A stretch of DNA of 64,000 bases from Sulfuracidifex tepidarius (GTDB lineage Archaea > Thermoproteota > Thermoprotei_A > Sulfolobales > Sulfolobaceae). The position numbers and the translations under genes were made by a program. Positions 39,044 through 49,436 of this stretch are shown piece by piece. The stretch spans positions 1,378,875-1,442,874 of the forward strand of contig NZ_AP018929.1 of assembly GCF_008326425.1 (NCBI RefSeq), given 5' to 3'. A model generated the notes under the pieces. That model worked only from the letters and a program-made list of their open reading frames with translations, was not told the origin of the DNA and did no database searches. Within the stretch, counting starts at the first letter, position 1; every line of letters starts with the position of its first letter.

Positions 39044-39713
39044 AATAACTCTTGATTAACGCCCCCAACTCCGACCTTCCGCCTTCACATACCAGCCTTA
39101 TCCCTTTCCTGGGATCAGTTATTTTAGTTATGCCCAAGATATTGACGCCATGGCTTCTTAAAGAGTGAGGGGCATTTATTGACGAGACCCCAGTCACTGC
39201 TACGTTATCAGCTGATACCATAGAAAGGATTTTGTCGATGCTCCCGTTAACGATCGCAGACCCGTAGATTATCGCGTTAGCACACCTATCTCCCTTGAAC
39301 GAGGAGAAGCTTCTCCTCTTCTCTGCAAGGTTTTCTACATTATAGAAATCGTAAATAACGTAATCCCCTCTTGAGAAAATAGGAGAATATCCAAAGACGC
39401 AAGTCTTACCTTCGTCCAAGGTATCTTCTATTTTGCCTTCCTGGAATCCGTCTACCGAGTTCAAGGCTGTCATTATCGACACCGACAAAGAACGTTGAAG
39501 AGGTTCTTCTAAGTTCTTTGATACCACGTCCATAGCACTAGCACCTACCAGAGACCCCACACCGTTTACCTTTCCTTCGGCTATAGTGTGAGAAATCCCC
39601 ACTTCTCCATTATCCAACATTGTTGAAGTGAAAGAGTGACCCACACAGACGTTGAGTATACTTCTCTTTTTAAGTTCCGGCTTTAACTCCTCTACGATCT
39701 CCTCAACTATCAT
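39030..39713 (-). CDS. DUF364 domain protein (putative heavy-metal chelation)
   Basis: A 227-residue protein. It begins with a helical MIVEEIVEELKPELKKR, then VCVGHSFTSTMLDNGEVGISHTI; the C-terminal half NVAVTGVSSINAPHSLRSHGVNILGITKI matches the Rossmann-like DUF364 domain, proposed to bind metals. ATG 39713 overlaps the nucleotidyltransferase stop (ATGATAG), so I prefer it to an ATG 138 bases upstream. Its 3' end overlaps the converging YyaL-like gene by 14 bases. Confidence 0.65.
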   Translation of the reverse strand: MIVEEIVEELKPELKKRSILNVCVGHSFTSTMLDNGEVGISHTIAEGKVNGVGSLVGASAMDVVSKNLEEPLQRSLSVSIMTALNSVDGFQEGKIEDTLDEGKTCVFGYSPIFSRGDYVIYDFYNVENLAEKRRSFSSFKGDRCANAIIYGSAIVNGSIDKILSMVSADNVAVTGVSSINAPHSLRSHGVNILGITKITDPRKGIRLVCEGGRSELGALIKSYFKRI

Positions 39714-40798
39714 AGAATTATCTTCCCCTTCTCGGTTACAGCTTCTGAAACTTCCTTGTACGGGAGAATTATAGTCTTTAAGTTCAACATGACCCCGTCC
39801 TTTGTGGTCACTTCCTCTCCCAGAATTGAGCCGTCCATGATTCTGTTCCATCTCCCTATCCTGCTATTGTCTGCAACGATAGTGTTGGTCATGTAACTGT
39901 AATCTCCGACTCTCACTCCCTCCATGAGCAGGACTTCTTGTAAATACACGCCCTCTCCTATCTTGCTTTTCTTTCCAATTACGGTGTTGGGGTTCACATA
40001 CGTCCCTCCCCTTATGGAAACGTCGTCTCCGATGTAATAGGGAGGATTTAACGTAGCGTTTTCGCTTACTTTAGCTGAAGGTGAAATATAGCCCTTTGGA
40101 TACCTTCTGACCAGAAGCTCAAAGTTCAACTTCAAGTAGTCCGATGGAAGACCTATGTCAGCCCATATTCCATTATACTGATAGACTGATACACAACACT
40201 TTTTAAGAACTTTAGGCATAAAATCTTTACTTATAGAATAAGGGAACTTACTTATCTCCTTGAATAGATCTTTTCTAAACACGTACATACCTGCATTGAT
40301 CAGGTTGGAGATAGGGTTCTTGGGTTTCTCTATCAGTTCTACCAATTTATCGTTCTCCTGATACAATACACCGTATCTCCTTGGGTCGTTAACCTTGGTT
40401 CCAACTATAGTTGCACTACATCCTTTATTTACATGAAAGGAAATTAGGTCCTTGAAGTCCATCTCACTGAATATATCACCATATATAACTACAACGTCGT
40501 CGTCTAGTTCAAAGTTATCCACAATGTACTTCAAAGGACCTCCATCTCCTAGAGGCTCCTTCTCAATCACCGGCTTCACGAATGAATTAGCTCCACTGGA
40601 CTCCAGATAGCTGATTAACTTATCAGCCATGACCCTCAGGGAAAGATATGCGTTTGTGACCTTTGCCTTCTCCAAGGATTCCAAAGTATATTCTAGAATG
40701 GGTTTGTCCAAGAGAGGAAAAAGGGATTTGGGTTTAGTGAGGCTAAGCGGTCTCAGTCTTGTTGCATATCCTCCTGCCAATACTATAGCGGAAACCAT
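39710..40798 (-). CDS. Sugar-1-phosphate nucleotidyltransferase
   Basis: A 362-residue enzyme. The N-terminal catalytic domain has VLAGGYATRLRPLSLTKPKSLFPL and a later VVIYGDIFSEMD (metal Asp). Residues about 235-345 form a left-handed beta helix of hexapeptide repeats (GDDVSIRGGTYVNPNTVIG). It activates a sugar phosphate as NDP- or GDP-sugar, probably for glycosylation; mannose-1-phosphate guanylyltransferase is likely but not proven. Confidence 0.85.
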   Translation of the reverse strand: MVSAIVLAGGYATRLRPLSLTKPKSLFPLLDKPILEYTLESLEKAKVTNAYLSLRVMADKLISYLESSGANSFVKPVIEKEPLGDGGPLKYIVDNFELDDDVVVIYGDIFSEMDFKDLISFHVNKGCSATIVGTKVNDPRRYGVLYQENDKLVELIEKPKNPISNLINAGMYVFRKDLFKEISKFPYSISKDFMPKVLKKCCVSVYQYNGIWADIGLPSDYLKLNFELLVRRYPKGYISPSAKVSENATLNPPYYIGDDVSIRGGTYVNPNTVIGKKSKIGEGVYLQEVLLMEGVRVGDYSYMTNTIVADNSRIGRWNRIMDGSILGEEVTTKDGVMLNLKTIILPYKEVSEAVTEKGKIIL

Positions 40799-40830
40799 AA
40801 ATTATTATAAAAGAACTAGTAGAAAAAGTT

Positions 40831-41466
40831 TTAGCTCTTTAGATATTTTTGCAACTTCTTCTCAGCTTCGTCCCAGTTAGCTAGGTTCCACCAAGCGTTT
40901 ATGTAATCTGTTCTCTTGTTCTTGTATTGTAGATAGTAGGCGTGTTCGAACTCATCAACTATCATTACAATCGGGAGTTCAGCTATGTGGTTCTGGAAGT
41001 GATTCTCGAATGTCATGATTTGTAGGTTGCTATTCTCCTGATCATAATAAAGCACAGTCCAACCAGTTCCGGGTAAGGAATTAGCAGCATCATTGAACAC
41101 TTGCTTAAACTTGTCAAAGCTACCGTATTGCTTATCGATCAAGTCTGCCAATGCTCCTCCAGGCTTTCCTCCTCCTTTTCCGTTAGGAGCCATCATCTGC
41201 CAGTACATTGCGTGCAGCTTGTGACCGTTTATGTTGAACACTAGTCCTCTCATCAGACCCATCATGTCGTATTGTCCGGCGGCCAGTTCACCTTTTACTA
41301 ACTTATTCATCCTATCCAAGAACGAGTTAGCACCGTTAACATACCCCTTATGATGACCGTTATAATGAACATCTATTATATCTTTACTAATGTATGGTTC
41401 TAATGCATCTAGCTTGTATGGAAGTGGAGGTAATTCGTATTTTTTGAACTCTACTTGAACAGCCAT
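40831..41466 (-). CDS. sod: Superoxide dismutase (Fe type)
   Basis: A 211-residue enzyme that dismutates superoxide. Metal ligands are visible: [10 protein letters not shown] (first His), [12 protein letters not shown], and near the C-terminus [17 protein letters not shown] (Asp and His). The sequence closely follows the Sulfolobus iron SOD pattern ([15 protein letters not shown]). Single gene with its own promoter. Confidence 0.95.
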   Translation of the reverse strand: MAVQVEFKKYELPPLPYKLDALEPYISKDIIDVHYNGHHKGYVNGANSFLDRMNKLVKGELAAGQYDMMGLMRGLVFNINGHKLHAMYWQMMAPNGKGGGKPGGALADLIDKQYGSFDKFKQVFNDAANSLPGTGWTVLYYDQENSNLQIMTFENHFQNHIAELPIVMIVDEFEHAYYLQYKNKRTDYINAWWNLANWDEAEKKLQKYLKS

Positions 41467-41505
41467 GATTTCAATGGGGCTCTATCATTTATATCTTTTA
41501 TGTTA

Positions 41506-41582
41506 ATAGAGTTTATGTACGAAGTAAATTAATATAAACATGAAAGTAAGATACCGTCGTGAGTTTCTTATGTAAACTCTAT
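41506..41582. repeat. Inverted 10-bp arms between sod and membrane protein gene
   Basis: ATAGAGTTTA at 41506-41515 and TAAACTCTAT at 41573-41582, perfect complements separated by 57 bases, in the divergent intergenic region. They could be paired binding sites for a regulator of either gene, or a chance match in AT-rich DNA. Confidence 0.35.
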
Positions 41583-41621
41583 ATTTATGAGACAGTAAAG
41601 TCTATTTATTAGTCTTTGCAA

Positions 41622-43538
41622 ATGAAAGATGTAATGACTATTAGATTCCCAACTATAGATAAATTATATAACTATATTGACAGAGTAATAATTGGAATAT
41701 TAACAGGTTTCATTTCCTTCAATTTATTGAAAGGAATTTCCTTGCCTTATGGTGTTAATTATTTTGTTACTGCGTTGATAGTTGTCGCATCTGTACTGCT
41801 GGCAGGGCTAATGCCAGCATTATTAATGATTGGAGCAGTTACCTTAGAGTTTCTAAAGACCTACTCTATTCTAGGCACAGATCTGTTTGGGAAACCTGAT
41901 ATAGAGTTTTTAGCCTTATCTTCTGTATCTTTAATATTATTAATAATAATTCCTATTATAAGCTATGCAAAATACCTCGATTTGAGCTCTTATGTAATTT
42001 CCTTAGCCATAATATCGTCGTTGATAGGTCCTACAGTCAATTACTTGTTATTGGATATCCCTTTATTAATTATTGCAGGTTTCTTTGCAATTACACAAAA
42101 GAAAACTGATATTGGAGCTTCAATACTTTCGCCTCTTCCCTTCTTCTCTGTTTTCTTACTAAACTTTACTTCTGCAGATAAAGCACTTTTACTGATTGCT
42201 GCTATCCTTATCGAAATATCAAGCATACTATCTTTCTATTTAAAGAACGGAATAGCGATCGTAGCTGGGGTTCCTCCAATTATCTCTTCGATTATACTAT
42301 CAGTCTCTCTTCCGTCCGTGAATAAGGAAATCATACTGCTATCATCCATAATGTCCTTGGCGGGCATTTCAACGTATGTAGGGTATTCCTATTTAGTCTC
42401 AGTTTCAGTTTACAAAAACGAAATAACGCTTAAGAAGAAAAGTCTGACAGAAGACCTACAGGAGGCAATAAAGGGTCTCAAGGATCTAGATGCAATGAAG
42501 AGCGAGAATTTCCCAGTAACCAATAGCGTACAGCTTGCCCTAATGAAAATGGATGAAATAAACAAGAAAATAGGGGAGTGTAACTCTCCAAAATGTTTGG
42601 ATCAACTGAGGGAAGAAATGGAGGCTGCATTATCAAGTGTCTCTAGGTATGTTAATGACATCATATTTGAAAAAATAATCACTTTCAATAACGTGATAGA
42701 TGAGCTAAAGAACAAGGGACTAGTAATAGACAAAATAGAAATACCTAAAGATGAGCTTAAAATAGATTCCAATACTTCCTATACGATTGCTAGGATACTT
42801 TCTAAGATAGAAAGTGAGTACACACTTGCCACGCAGACTGTGTTAAAGATTGCCGATAAACTCAATGAAACCACAGGAATAGAGCTCACACATGACGTAA
42901 GAGTAATACCAGACATAGAGAAGTTGCCTTCCTTCTATGACAAGCTAGTTGATCCTGTAATAATGGAAAAGATAAACAATTGCCTTGACAATCTCCTTTT
43001 GTTATTACAAAACATAAATGAGATGAAAGAAGAAAAAGATAGAAATGTGGAGATATTTAAATCTATAATAGATGCCAAACAGTTGAAAGGAATAAACAAG
43101 ATTGATTATTCCTATGATACGATAAAAAGAGGATTAAATTACGTCTATAACTTCGTCAATGGTCTAATAGATGAGAGCTCTGCTATTATATCAGTATATC
43201 CTTTTCTGACTAACATAACAAAATTGGATGTCCTTCAGAGAATAAAACAAACATTGACAAGCGAAGGCGTTCCTATGTGTAGGAAAATAAATGTCCTATC
43301 GTCTTCCGTAAAAATGCTAGAAGACACTTCATCAGTCCTGAAATATAAGGACTATCTGAAGGACATTGACAGCATAGTTTTAGGCATAAAAGGAGAATTA
43401 CAGTCAGATGGAAAACAGTGTATATCTTTAGAGGAGCTCGGGATTAAGAAGGATTTAGTTCCTTTCATTGATGCTAAGATAAAAGACGAGAAGGACGGAA
43501 TATTGATAATAGATGGCAACTTATGTAGAAGTAACTAA
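41622..43538 (+). CDS. Large membrane protein with helical cytoplasmic domain
   Basis: A 638-residue protein I do not recognise. Residues about 25-265 hold some eight hydrophobic segments (IIGILTGFISFNLL, LLIIIPIISYAKYL, and others). Residues 270-638 are hydrophilic and mostly helical, with coiled-coil-like runs and a few cysteines (ECNSPKC near 325, one near the C-terminus). The layout, membrane half plus long helical half, recalls FUSC-like or sensor proteins, but no motif supports a function. Starts at TTG 41616, ATG 41622 and ATG 41634 are possible. Confidence 0.65.
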   Translation: MKDVMTIRFPTIDKLYNYIDRVIIGILTGFISFNLLKGISLPYGVNYFVTALIVVASVLLAGLMPALLMIGAVTLEFLKTYSILGTDLFGKPDIEFLALSSVSLILLIIIPIISYAKYLDLSSYVISLAIISSLIGPTVNYLLLDIPLLIIAGFFAITQKKTDIGASILSPLPFFSVFLLNFTSADKALLLIAAILIEISSILSFYLKNGIAIVAGVPPIISSIILSVSLPSVNKEIILLSSIMSLAGISTYVGYSYLVSVSVYKNEITLKKKSLTEDLQEAIKGLKDLDAMKSENFPVTNSVQLALMKMDEINKKIGECNSPKCLDQLREEMEAALSSVSRYVNDIIFEKIITFNNVIDELKNKGLVIDKIEIPKDELKIDSNTSYTIARILSKIESEYTLATQTVLKIADKLNETTGIELTHDVRVIPDIEKLPSFYDKLVDPVIMEKINNCLDNLLLLLQNINEMKEEKDRNVEIFKSIIDAKQLKGINKIDYSYDTIKRGLNYVYNFVNGLIDESSAIISVYPFLTNITKLDVLQRIKQTLTSEGVPMCRKINVLSSSVKMLEDTSSVLKYKDYLKDIDSIVLGIKGELQSDGKQCISLEELGIKKDLVPFIDAKIKDEKDGILIIDGNLCRSN

Positions 43539-43585
43539 CACTATTTCTTTCCTTATTCCCTAATTTGTTATGGTCATTATCTAGT

Positions 43586-43804
43586 TTATCTCATTCTCTT
43601 TATTGTTATTTCTGCATGGTCCTCTATTGTATCAGCCTTGAAAATGAAACGCGGAGCGTTTCTAAGTAACTGATGTGTGCATATTATTCTGTCTTGATCG
43701 GTTATTACTTTTAAGCTTTCCCCTACTTTTAGATTTACTAGGTACTTTGAGATTTCAAGTATAAATTCCTCACATGGTTTTCCGCGTAAATCTAACGATT
43801 CCAT
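43586..43804 (-). CDS. TusA/SirA-like sulfur carrier family protein
   Basis: A 72-residue protein with the TusA fold pattern: [19 protein letters not shown] near the N-terminus and [10 protein letters not shown] later. TusA proteins carry persulfide on the Cys of a CPxP motif for tRNA thiolation, molybdenum cofactor or sulfur oxidation. Here Cys11 is kept but CPxP reads CEEF. It lies alone, converging with the large membrane protein gene. Confidence 0.75.
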   Translation of the reverse strand: MESLDLRGKPCEEFILEISKYLVNLKVGESLKVITDQDRIICTHQLLRNAPRFIFKADTIEDHAEITIKRMR

Positions 43805-43911
43805 AGAGGAAACAAGTAATTGACAGTTTTATATTTATCCTATTAACTCAATAAAAAAGATAATAGTTATTTATATAAAATGAAAGCTAGAATTTTAGGT
43901 TGATAGAGAAA

Positions 43912-44676
43912 TCAGGAAGTTAGGTTTTCTAATTTTCTCTGCTCTTTAACAACTTTTTCCCATAGAGAATCATAGTTATTAAATAAATATAAATAAGCTT
44001 CTGATATCCTACTAATTACTGTTTTATCACTCAAAGGATAGATTCTAAGGCCAACTCTTCCAACTGCTCCTCCTCTAACCATTAACCAGTGAGAGAATAC
44101 CTCCAGAGGATATGTTTTAGCGATGTCCTCTTTGTCCAATTTGCGCTCATAAAGCCAATAGAGTTCCCTGACGAAGTTAGAAGCTATGTTTCTCATCATT
44201 CTTTCCTTCCACTCCTCCAATAGCATGTCTTCTTTTTCCTTGACATCTTTTAGAATCCTAAGGTAGAGCTGTTCTCTTCTATCATCTATAGCTATTCCAG
44301 TTACTGCCATGACGAAGTCCTTCTGCTCAACGAATAGCGAAAGGTCTCTATTCACGTAAATCCATGCAGTGGCAGCGAAGGAATCTACAATACCTTCCAT
44401 CAGTTTCTCTAGAAGCTGATCTTCTAGAATAGCAGATTCAACCTTATTCCCCTTTAGTATGTCGTCCAACTTATCGAAATCGACCTTTCCTGCAAAAATT
44501 AGATTTCCATCTACAAAAACTGAAGGAGTAGATATAACTCCTCTCTCGAAAGCTAGAAACGGGTATTTCTCTGTATCTATTATCTCTACTTTCTCGATTA
44601 GTCCCTTTTCCTTTAGGTAGTCGAGAAGAATATGGCACTCAGTGCAGTTCCTGTGAGTAAAGACCTCTATCTTCAT
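43912..44676 (-). CDS. Thioredoxin/glutaredoxin-fold protein with novel C-terminal domain
   Basis: A 254-residue protein. Residues 1-75 are a redox fold with active site CTEC (residues 11-14), a cis-proline in VISTPSVFVDG and a final GKVDFDKLDDIL. Residues 85-254 are a mainly helical domain I do not recognise, with one WLMVRGGAVGRVGLRIY stretch. It begins one base after the xpd gene ends, so it is in the same transcript. A redox link to the iron-sulfur helicase is possible but is inference. Confidence 0.65.
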   Translation of the reverse strand: MKIEVFTHRNCTECHILLDYLKEKGLIEKVEIIDTEKYPFLAFERGVISTPSVFVDGNLIFAGKVDFDKLDDILKGNKVESAILEDQLLEKLMEGIVDSFAATAWIYVNRDLSLFVEQKDFVMAVTGIAIDDRREQLYLRILKDVKEKEDMLLEEWKERMMRNIASNFVRELYWLYERKLDKEDIAKTYPLEVFSHWLMVRGGAVGRVGLRIYPLSDKTVISRISEAYLYLFNNYDSLWEKVVKEQRKLENLTS

Positions 44677-44677
44677 C

Positions 44678-46330
44678 CTAGAGACGGATTACTTTAGGGT
44701 TGAAGCATTTAATATTTTTCTTCCACCATAGATTGTTAAACCTTCTGTCAAGTAACCAAACATTGCTTTTGTCTTCTGGACTTCTTATACTCCTCCCTAT
44801 AGCTTGCCTTACGGAAATGTAAGCTGGCATTTGCATCAGCTCCTCCAAGTAATTCTTTTTAGAAATCTTGGATACCTCTTCAGCTCTTGCCTTCATGTAG
44901 TCGTCCAAAGGAGGATAAGGAACCCCGACTATTGCGACATCACTTATCAAGCTCCTTCCGTCCTCGGATACCTCCACTCCTTCCGAAAGTTTACCCCTAG
45001 CAGTTGCCATTATCAATACCTTAGGCGTATGCTTTACATGCTCAATAAGGTCGTCTATTTTAGTCCTCGGCGTTTCAGGAAAAGTGTTTATTGACCTTAT
45101 GAATGAGGAGATCTTCTCTATCATCTCGTAACTGGGGAAAACTGATAAAACGTGCCTAGCAGACTGATAATATATTCTCAGGAGATATGACGCATATCGC
45201 TTGCTCATCTCCTCTCCCCTCAACGCGTAAGATGAAGTAACGTCAAGCGCAATGAAACACTCGTATTGACCACCTACTCTTCCTACTTCCTTCTCCACAT
45301 CAACATATACTGCGTCTTTTCTCAGCCCTAAAACAGAGGAAAAGTATTCTTTGCTTTGCAGTGTGCCGGACATAAATATTCCCTTCACGTCATCGTCATT
45401 GAAGAATTCTAAGTATTTCATAGACGAGACCGGTTTAGCCACAAGATTATTATTTGACGAGAAAACCTTAATTTCGCTGTCTTCTAATGACTCGAAGAAC
45501 TTAACTATAGAAAGAAGGTGATTAGCTGTTATCTTCCTCTGAGCTATCATCTTTTGAGAGAGATGAGAAGCTTCATCCGCTATCACGGATAGCTCTTCCT
45601 TCTCTAAGAGGGAGCTTACACGACCTTTATCTAATAGTATATACTTCTTTTCATTGAAAACTAAGCTCGTCATTTTTGATCTGAGTTTGTCTAAAATTAG
45701 TCTGGTCTCTTCGTTTTCAGCTTGCTTTAAGGCAAGATTTATCGAAGCCTGAGAGATCCGCCTTTCCTCCAGATCTAGAAGACTGTCCAAGTTGTGGGCT
45801 TCATCTACAACTACTGTATAGTCGCTCAAAGATATGCCTAAGGAGTCCCTAAGCGACGGTATGAAGAGGTAAGGATATGTAATTAAAACAACGTCAGCCT
45901 CCTCCACCGAATTCATTATTGAATGATATGGACAGAAACCCTCTCTTTTTCCCTCTTCTTTGAGCTTAGCAAGGTACTCGAAAGGTGAACCTTGGAAGAC
46001 GACATCCCTCCAAGAAAGATAAACGCAACCAGAGCAAGATATGTCCTCAGGTTTTGCCTTCTCGTCTGCCAATAAGCAGGAATTTGTTCTACCTACAACG
46101 GAAACGTACCTTTTGTCTTGGAAATGCGTCTTTATTTCCCTGTAAAAGGGATAAAACTCATTATGAGTCCGTACGGTAATCAATACCTTGTTTGACACTG
46201 AGAAAGCAACATCCAATGCAAAGAAAGTCTTGCCACTTCCAGTTGGAGCTTGTAAAAGAACTACTTTATCCCGCTTTAAACTAAAAATTACTTTATCCCT
46301 TAACGATCTTTGCCATTCCCTATATTTCAA
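44678..46330 (-). CDS. xpd: XPD/Rad3-type iron-sulfur DNA helicase
   Basis: A 550-residue superfamily 2 helicase, 5'-3' polarity, used in DNA repair. Walker A is APTGSGKT (about residues 28-35), the DEAH box is VVVDEAHN, and motif VI is RQAIGRSIRSPED. Four cluster cysteines C85, C99, C102 and C133 match the 4Fe-4S domain of archaeal XPD. The length is as expected. It is co-transcribed with a 96-residue gene upstream and a thioredoxin-fold gene downstream. Confidence 0.95.
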   Translation of the reverse strand: MKYREWQRSLRDKVIFSLKRDKVVLLQAPTGSGKTFFALDVAFSVSNKVLITVRTHNEFYPFYREIKTHFQDKRYVSVVGRTNSCLLADEKAKPEDISCSGCVYLSWRDVVFQGSPFEYLAKLKEEGKREGFCPYHSIMNSVEEADVVLITYPYLFIPSLRDSLGISLSDYTVVVDEAHNLDSLLDLEERRISQASINLALKQAENEETRLILDKLRSKMTSLVFNEKKYILLDKGRVSSLLEKEELSVIADEASHLSQKMIAQRKITANHLLSIVKFFESLEDSEIKVFSSNNNLVAKPVSSMKYLEFFNDDDVKGIFMSGTLQSKEYFSSVLGLRKDAVYVDVEKEVGRVGGQYECFIALDVTSSYALRGEEMSKRYASYLLRIYYQSARHVLSVFPSYEMIEKISSFIRSINTFPETPRTKIDDLIEHVKHTPKVLIMATARGKLSEGVEVSEDGRSLISDVAIVGVPYPPLDDYMKARAEEVSKISKKNYLEELMQMPAYISVRQAIGRSIRSPEDKSNVWLLDRRFNNLWWKKNIKCFNPKVIRL

Positions 46331-46331
46331 T

Positions 46332-46622
46332 TCAATACTCAGCCAATGTGTTTATCACTATTTCCTCTAACATTATGTACTTCACATAGTCCTTCTGTGC
46401 TAAGGAAGCGACATCTTTAGCTTTCCCTTCAATTTTTATTACAGACATAAAATTATAAACCTTATTAACCTTAGCGGAGGAAGATACGTCCTTAACTACG
46501 TCCTCTGACGGAGGAACTTTAGTTAAGACTATAGCCTTTACATCTGTCGAAGGTGAACTCTTTGCTACTTCTACTATCCTATAGTCCACCTTGGACCTTA
46601 TAGCGTCCTCTAAACTTATCAT
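46332..46622 (-). CDS. Small conserved protein upstream of xpd
   Basis: A 96-residue protein, one base before xpd. The beta-alpha-beta pattern KVYNFMSVIKIEGKAKDVASLAQKDYVKYIMLEE recalls ferredoxin-like folds such as inhibitor-I9 propeptides, but no specific family is clear. Being first in the xpd operon it may be a helicase partner; this is inference. Confidence 0.6.
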   Translation of the reverse strand: MISLEDAIRSKVDYRIVEVAKSSPSTDVKAIVLTKVPPSEDVVKDVSSSAKVNKVYNFMSVIKIEGKAKDVASLAQKDYVKYIMLEEIVINTLAEY

Positions 46623-46703
46623 TTCTCTCTACCTCTTAATTGCTTATATAGAGTTCTGACATTATAAATTAAACCCCCAAACACTCTTTAAGAAGGAACC
46701 TAT

Positions 46704-46729
46704 ATAATTAAGTTATAAAGTAAGTTATA
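46704..46729 (+). promoter_or_regulatory. Thi-box: probable thiamine operator before thiC
   Basis: A 26-bp element 11 bases before the thiC ATG, 24/26 identical to 271-296 before thi4. Here the two half-sites TAAGTTA (46709-46715 and 46721-46727) form a direct repeat with a 12-base period, because one base differs from the thi4 copy. It overlaps the TATA-like TATATAAT (46701-46708). Confidence 0.6.
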
Positions 46730-46740
46730 CTAGGAGAGAA

Positions 46741-48037
<1,297 letters not shown>

Positions 48038-48057
<20 letters not shown>

Positions 48058-48343
48058 ATCTGAGTTCAAAACAGGGGAGAAGAAAGTAGTCAAAAACGGA
48101 GACACAGAAATTCTGGTAATTTACCTAGGAGGAAGCAGTTTTTATGCGGTAAATAACAAGTGCCCACACCTTGGGTGCAAGTTGGACAAGACAGGAGTAG
48201 TCATAAGAGAGGAACTCGTATGCCAGTGTCATTTCACTCATTTCTCTTTAAAGACAGGAGAGCCCAGAAGGGGAGCTACAAGAAGACCATTACCTATCTA
48301 TAAGGTTATTGACAAAGGAGACGAAATAGAAATAGAGACATAA
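48038..48343 (+). CDS. Rieske [2Fe-2S] ferredoxin
   Basis: A 101-residue soluble Rieske domain. Ligands are C42, H44 (KCPHLGC) and C62, H65 (CQCH). C47 and C64 match the disulfide pair of high-potential bc1-type Rieske proteins, absent from most Rieske ferredoxins. No signal peptide or membrane segment is seen. ATG lies 20 bases before the thiC stop, so it is translated from the thiC mRNA; it might pass electrons to ThiC or a related step, which is inference. Confidence 0.87.
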
Positions 48344-48420
48344 GAAAAATAGTACAAGTAAAAATAGCTGTACTGCCTCGTTTAAGCAACGTTTTTATCT
48401 TTCAAATTCTAACACTCTTG

Positions 48421-49131
48421 ATGAAATTAGAAGTAATATCTCTCGACTTAGGAGATACGCTGGTGCATAACGAGCCGTGGGGATATCAAATAATTTCTGA
48501 TCTGCTCAAAGATTTGGGCTATTCTGTATCTTCTAAACAAATATTTAGAACTTCAGCGAAATTAAGAGGCAAGAAATTAAAACCGAACCCAAATGGAAAT
48601 AATACACCTTCGTTAAGGGAGGTTTTCTCAGAGCTTAACATTAATATTTCTGATGACGAAATAAAAATAATAGAAGACGCAAACAAACAAGCTGAGAAGG
48701 AGGTTTTCCTCTACGATGACGTGATAGATTTCCTGGAGACAGTTAGATCCATGGACATAAAGACTGTTTTGGTAAGTAATGCAGCGTATAACGGAAAGGC
48801 AAAGAAACACCTTGAAACTTTCGGGTTGAGGAAGTACTTTGACAAGGTAGTTTTTTCGTTTGAGGTTGGTAAAGTAAAGCCTGATCCTGAAATTTTTAAA
48901 ATAGCTATAGCTAACCCTAGAGAAAACGCAATTCACCTAGGAGACATATACGAAGTAGACGTTCTGGGAGCTGTTAACGCATGTCTTCAAGGTGCTCTTA
49001 TAGACAGAAGGCAAGCATATGAAGAAATTGATGATAAGTATCTTAATCTAAGAGATTTCCTAAGAAACATGGAAAAAGCGGAAAATAAAATTATAGAAAA
49101 AGAGTGTATAAAGGAAAGGGATCAAAACTAG
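48421..49131 (+). CDS. HAD-superfamily hydrolase
   Basis: A 236-residue phosphatase-like protein. HAD motif I is SLDLGDTL (nucleophile Asp), motif II VLVSNAAYN, motif III KVKPDPEIFKIA and motif IV HLGDIYEVDVLGA. A helical cap lies between motifs I and II. TATA-like GTTTTTATC around 48391-48399 is centred about 26 bases before the ATG. The substrate is unknown; being next to thiC, a thiamine-phosphate role is conceivable but unsupported. Confidence 0.82.
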   Translation: MKLEVISLDLGDTLVHNEPWGYQIISDLLKDLGYSVSSKQIFRTSAKLRGKKLKPNPNGNNTPSLREVFSELNINISDDEIKIIEDANKQAEKEVFLYDDVIDFLETVRSMDIKTVLVSNAAYNGKAKKHLETFGLRKYFDKVVFSFEVGKVKPDPEIFKIAIANPRENAIHLGDIYEVDVLGAVNACLQGALIDRRQAYEEIDDKYLNLRDFLRNMEKAENKIIEKECIKERDQN

Positions 49132-49155
49132 CTTTAATACGCTCTAACAGCTAAT

Positions 49156-49317
49156 TCAAAAACCTTTAGTATCGAATACCTTAATTGTTACCTCGTTCTT
49201 ACCTTCCTCGAATGTTATCTTTACTAGATCCCCTTCCTTTATCTGAAACTTCTGTCTTACTTTTGCGGGTATAGTTATTTGATAGTTTCTTGATACTTTT
49301 ACTATCTCCTCTACCAT
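49156..49317 (-). CDS. AbrB/SpoVT-type DNA-binding protein
   Basis: A 53-residue swapped-hairpin DNA-binding domain: MVEEIVKVSRNYQITIPAKV, then RQKFQIKEGDLVKITFEEGK. The NYQITIPAKVR core is the AbrB/MazE signature. Such proteins are antitoxins or transition regulators. No VapC- or MazF-like toxin is adjacent, so it is either an orphan or a free regulator. It converges with the HAD gene; 119 bases separate its start from the OsmC-like gene. Confidence 0.82.
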   Translation of the reverse strand: MVEEIVKVSRNYQITIPAKVRQKFQIKEGDLVKITFEEGKNEVTIKVFDTKGF

Positions 49318-49436
49318 ATTTGATTATATGAAAACTCTTTCTTATAAATCTTTTCTTACCATTTAGATCAAAAGTTGCTCTTTTTTATTTCCTTTTTAAT
49401 ATAACATACATAACAATTTTTGGACTTCCCGTCCAG

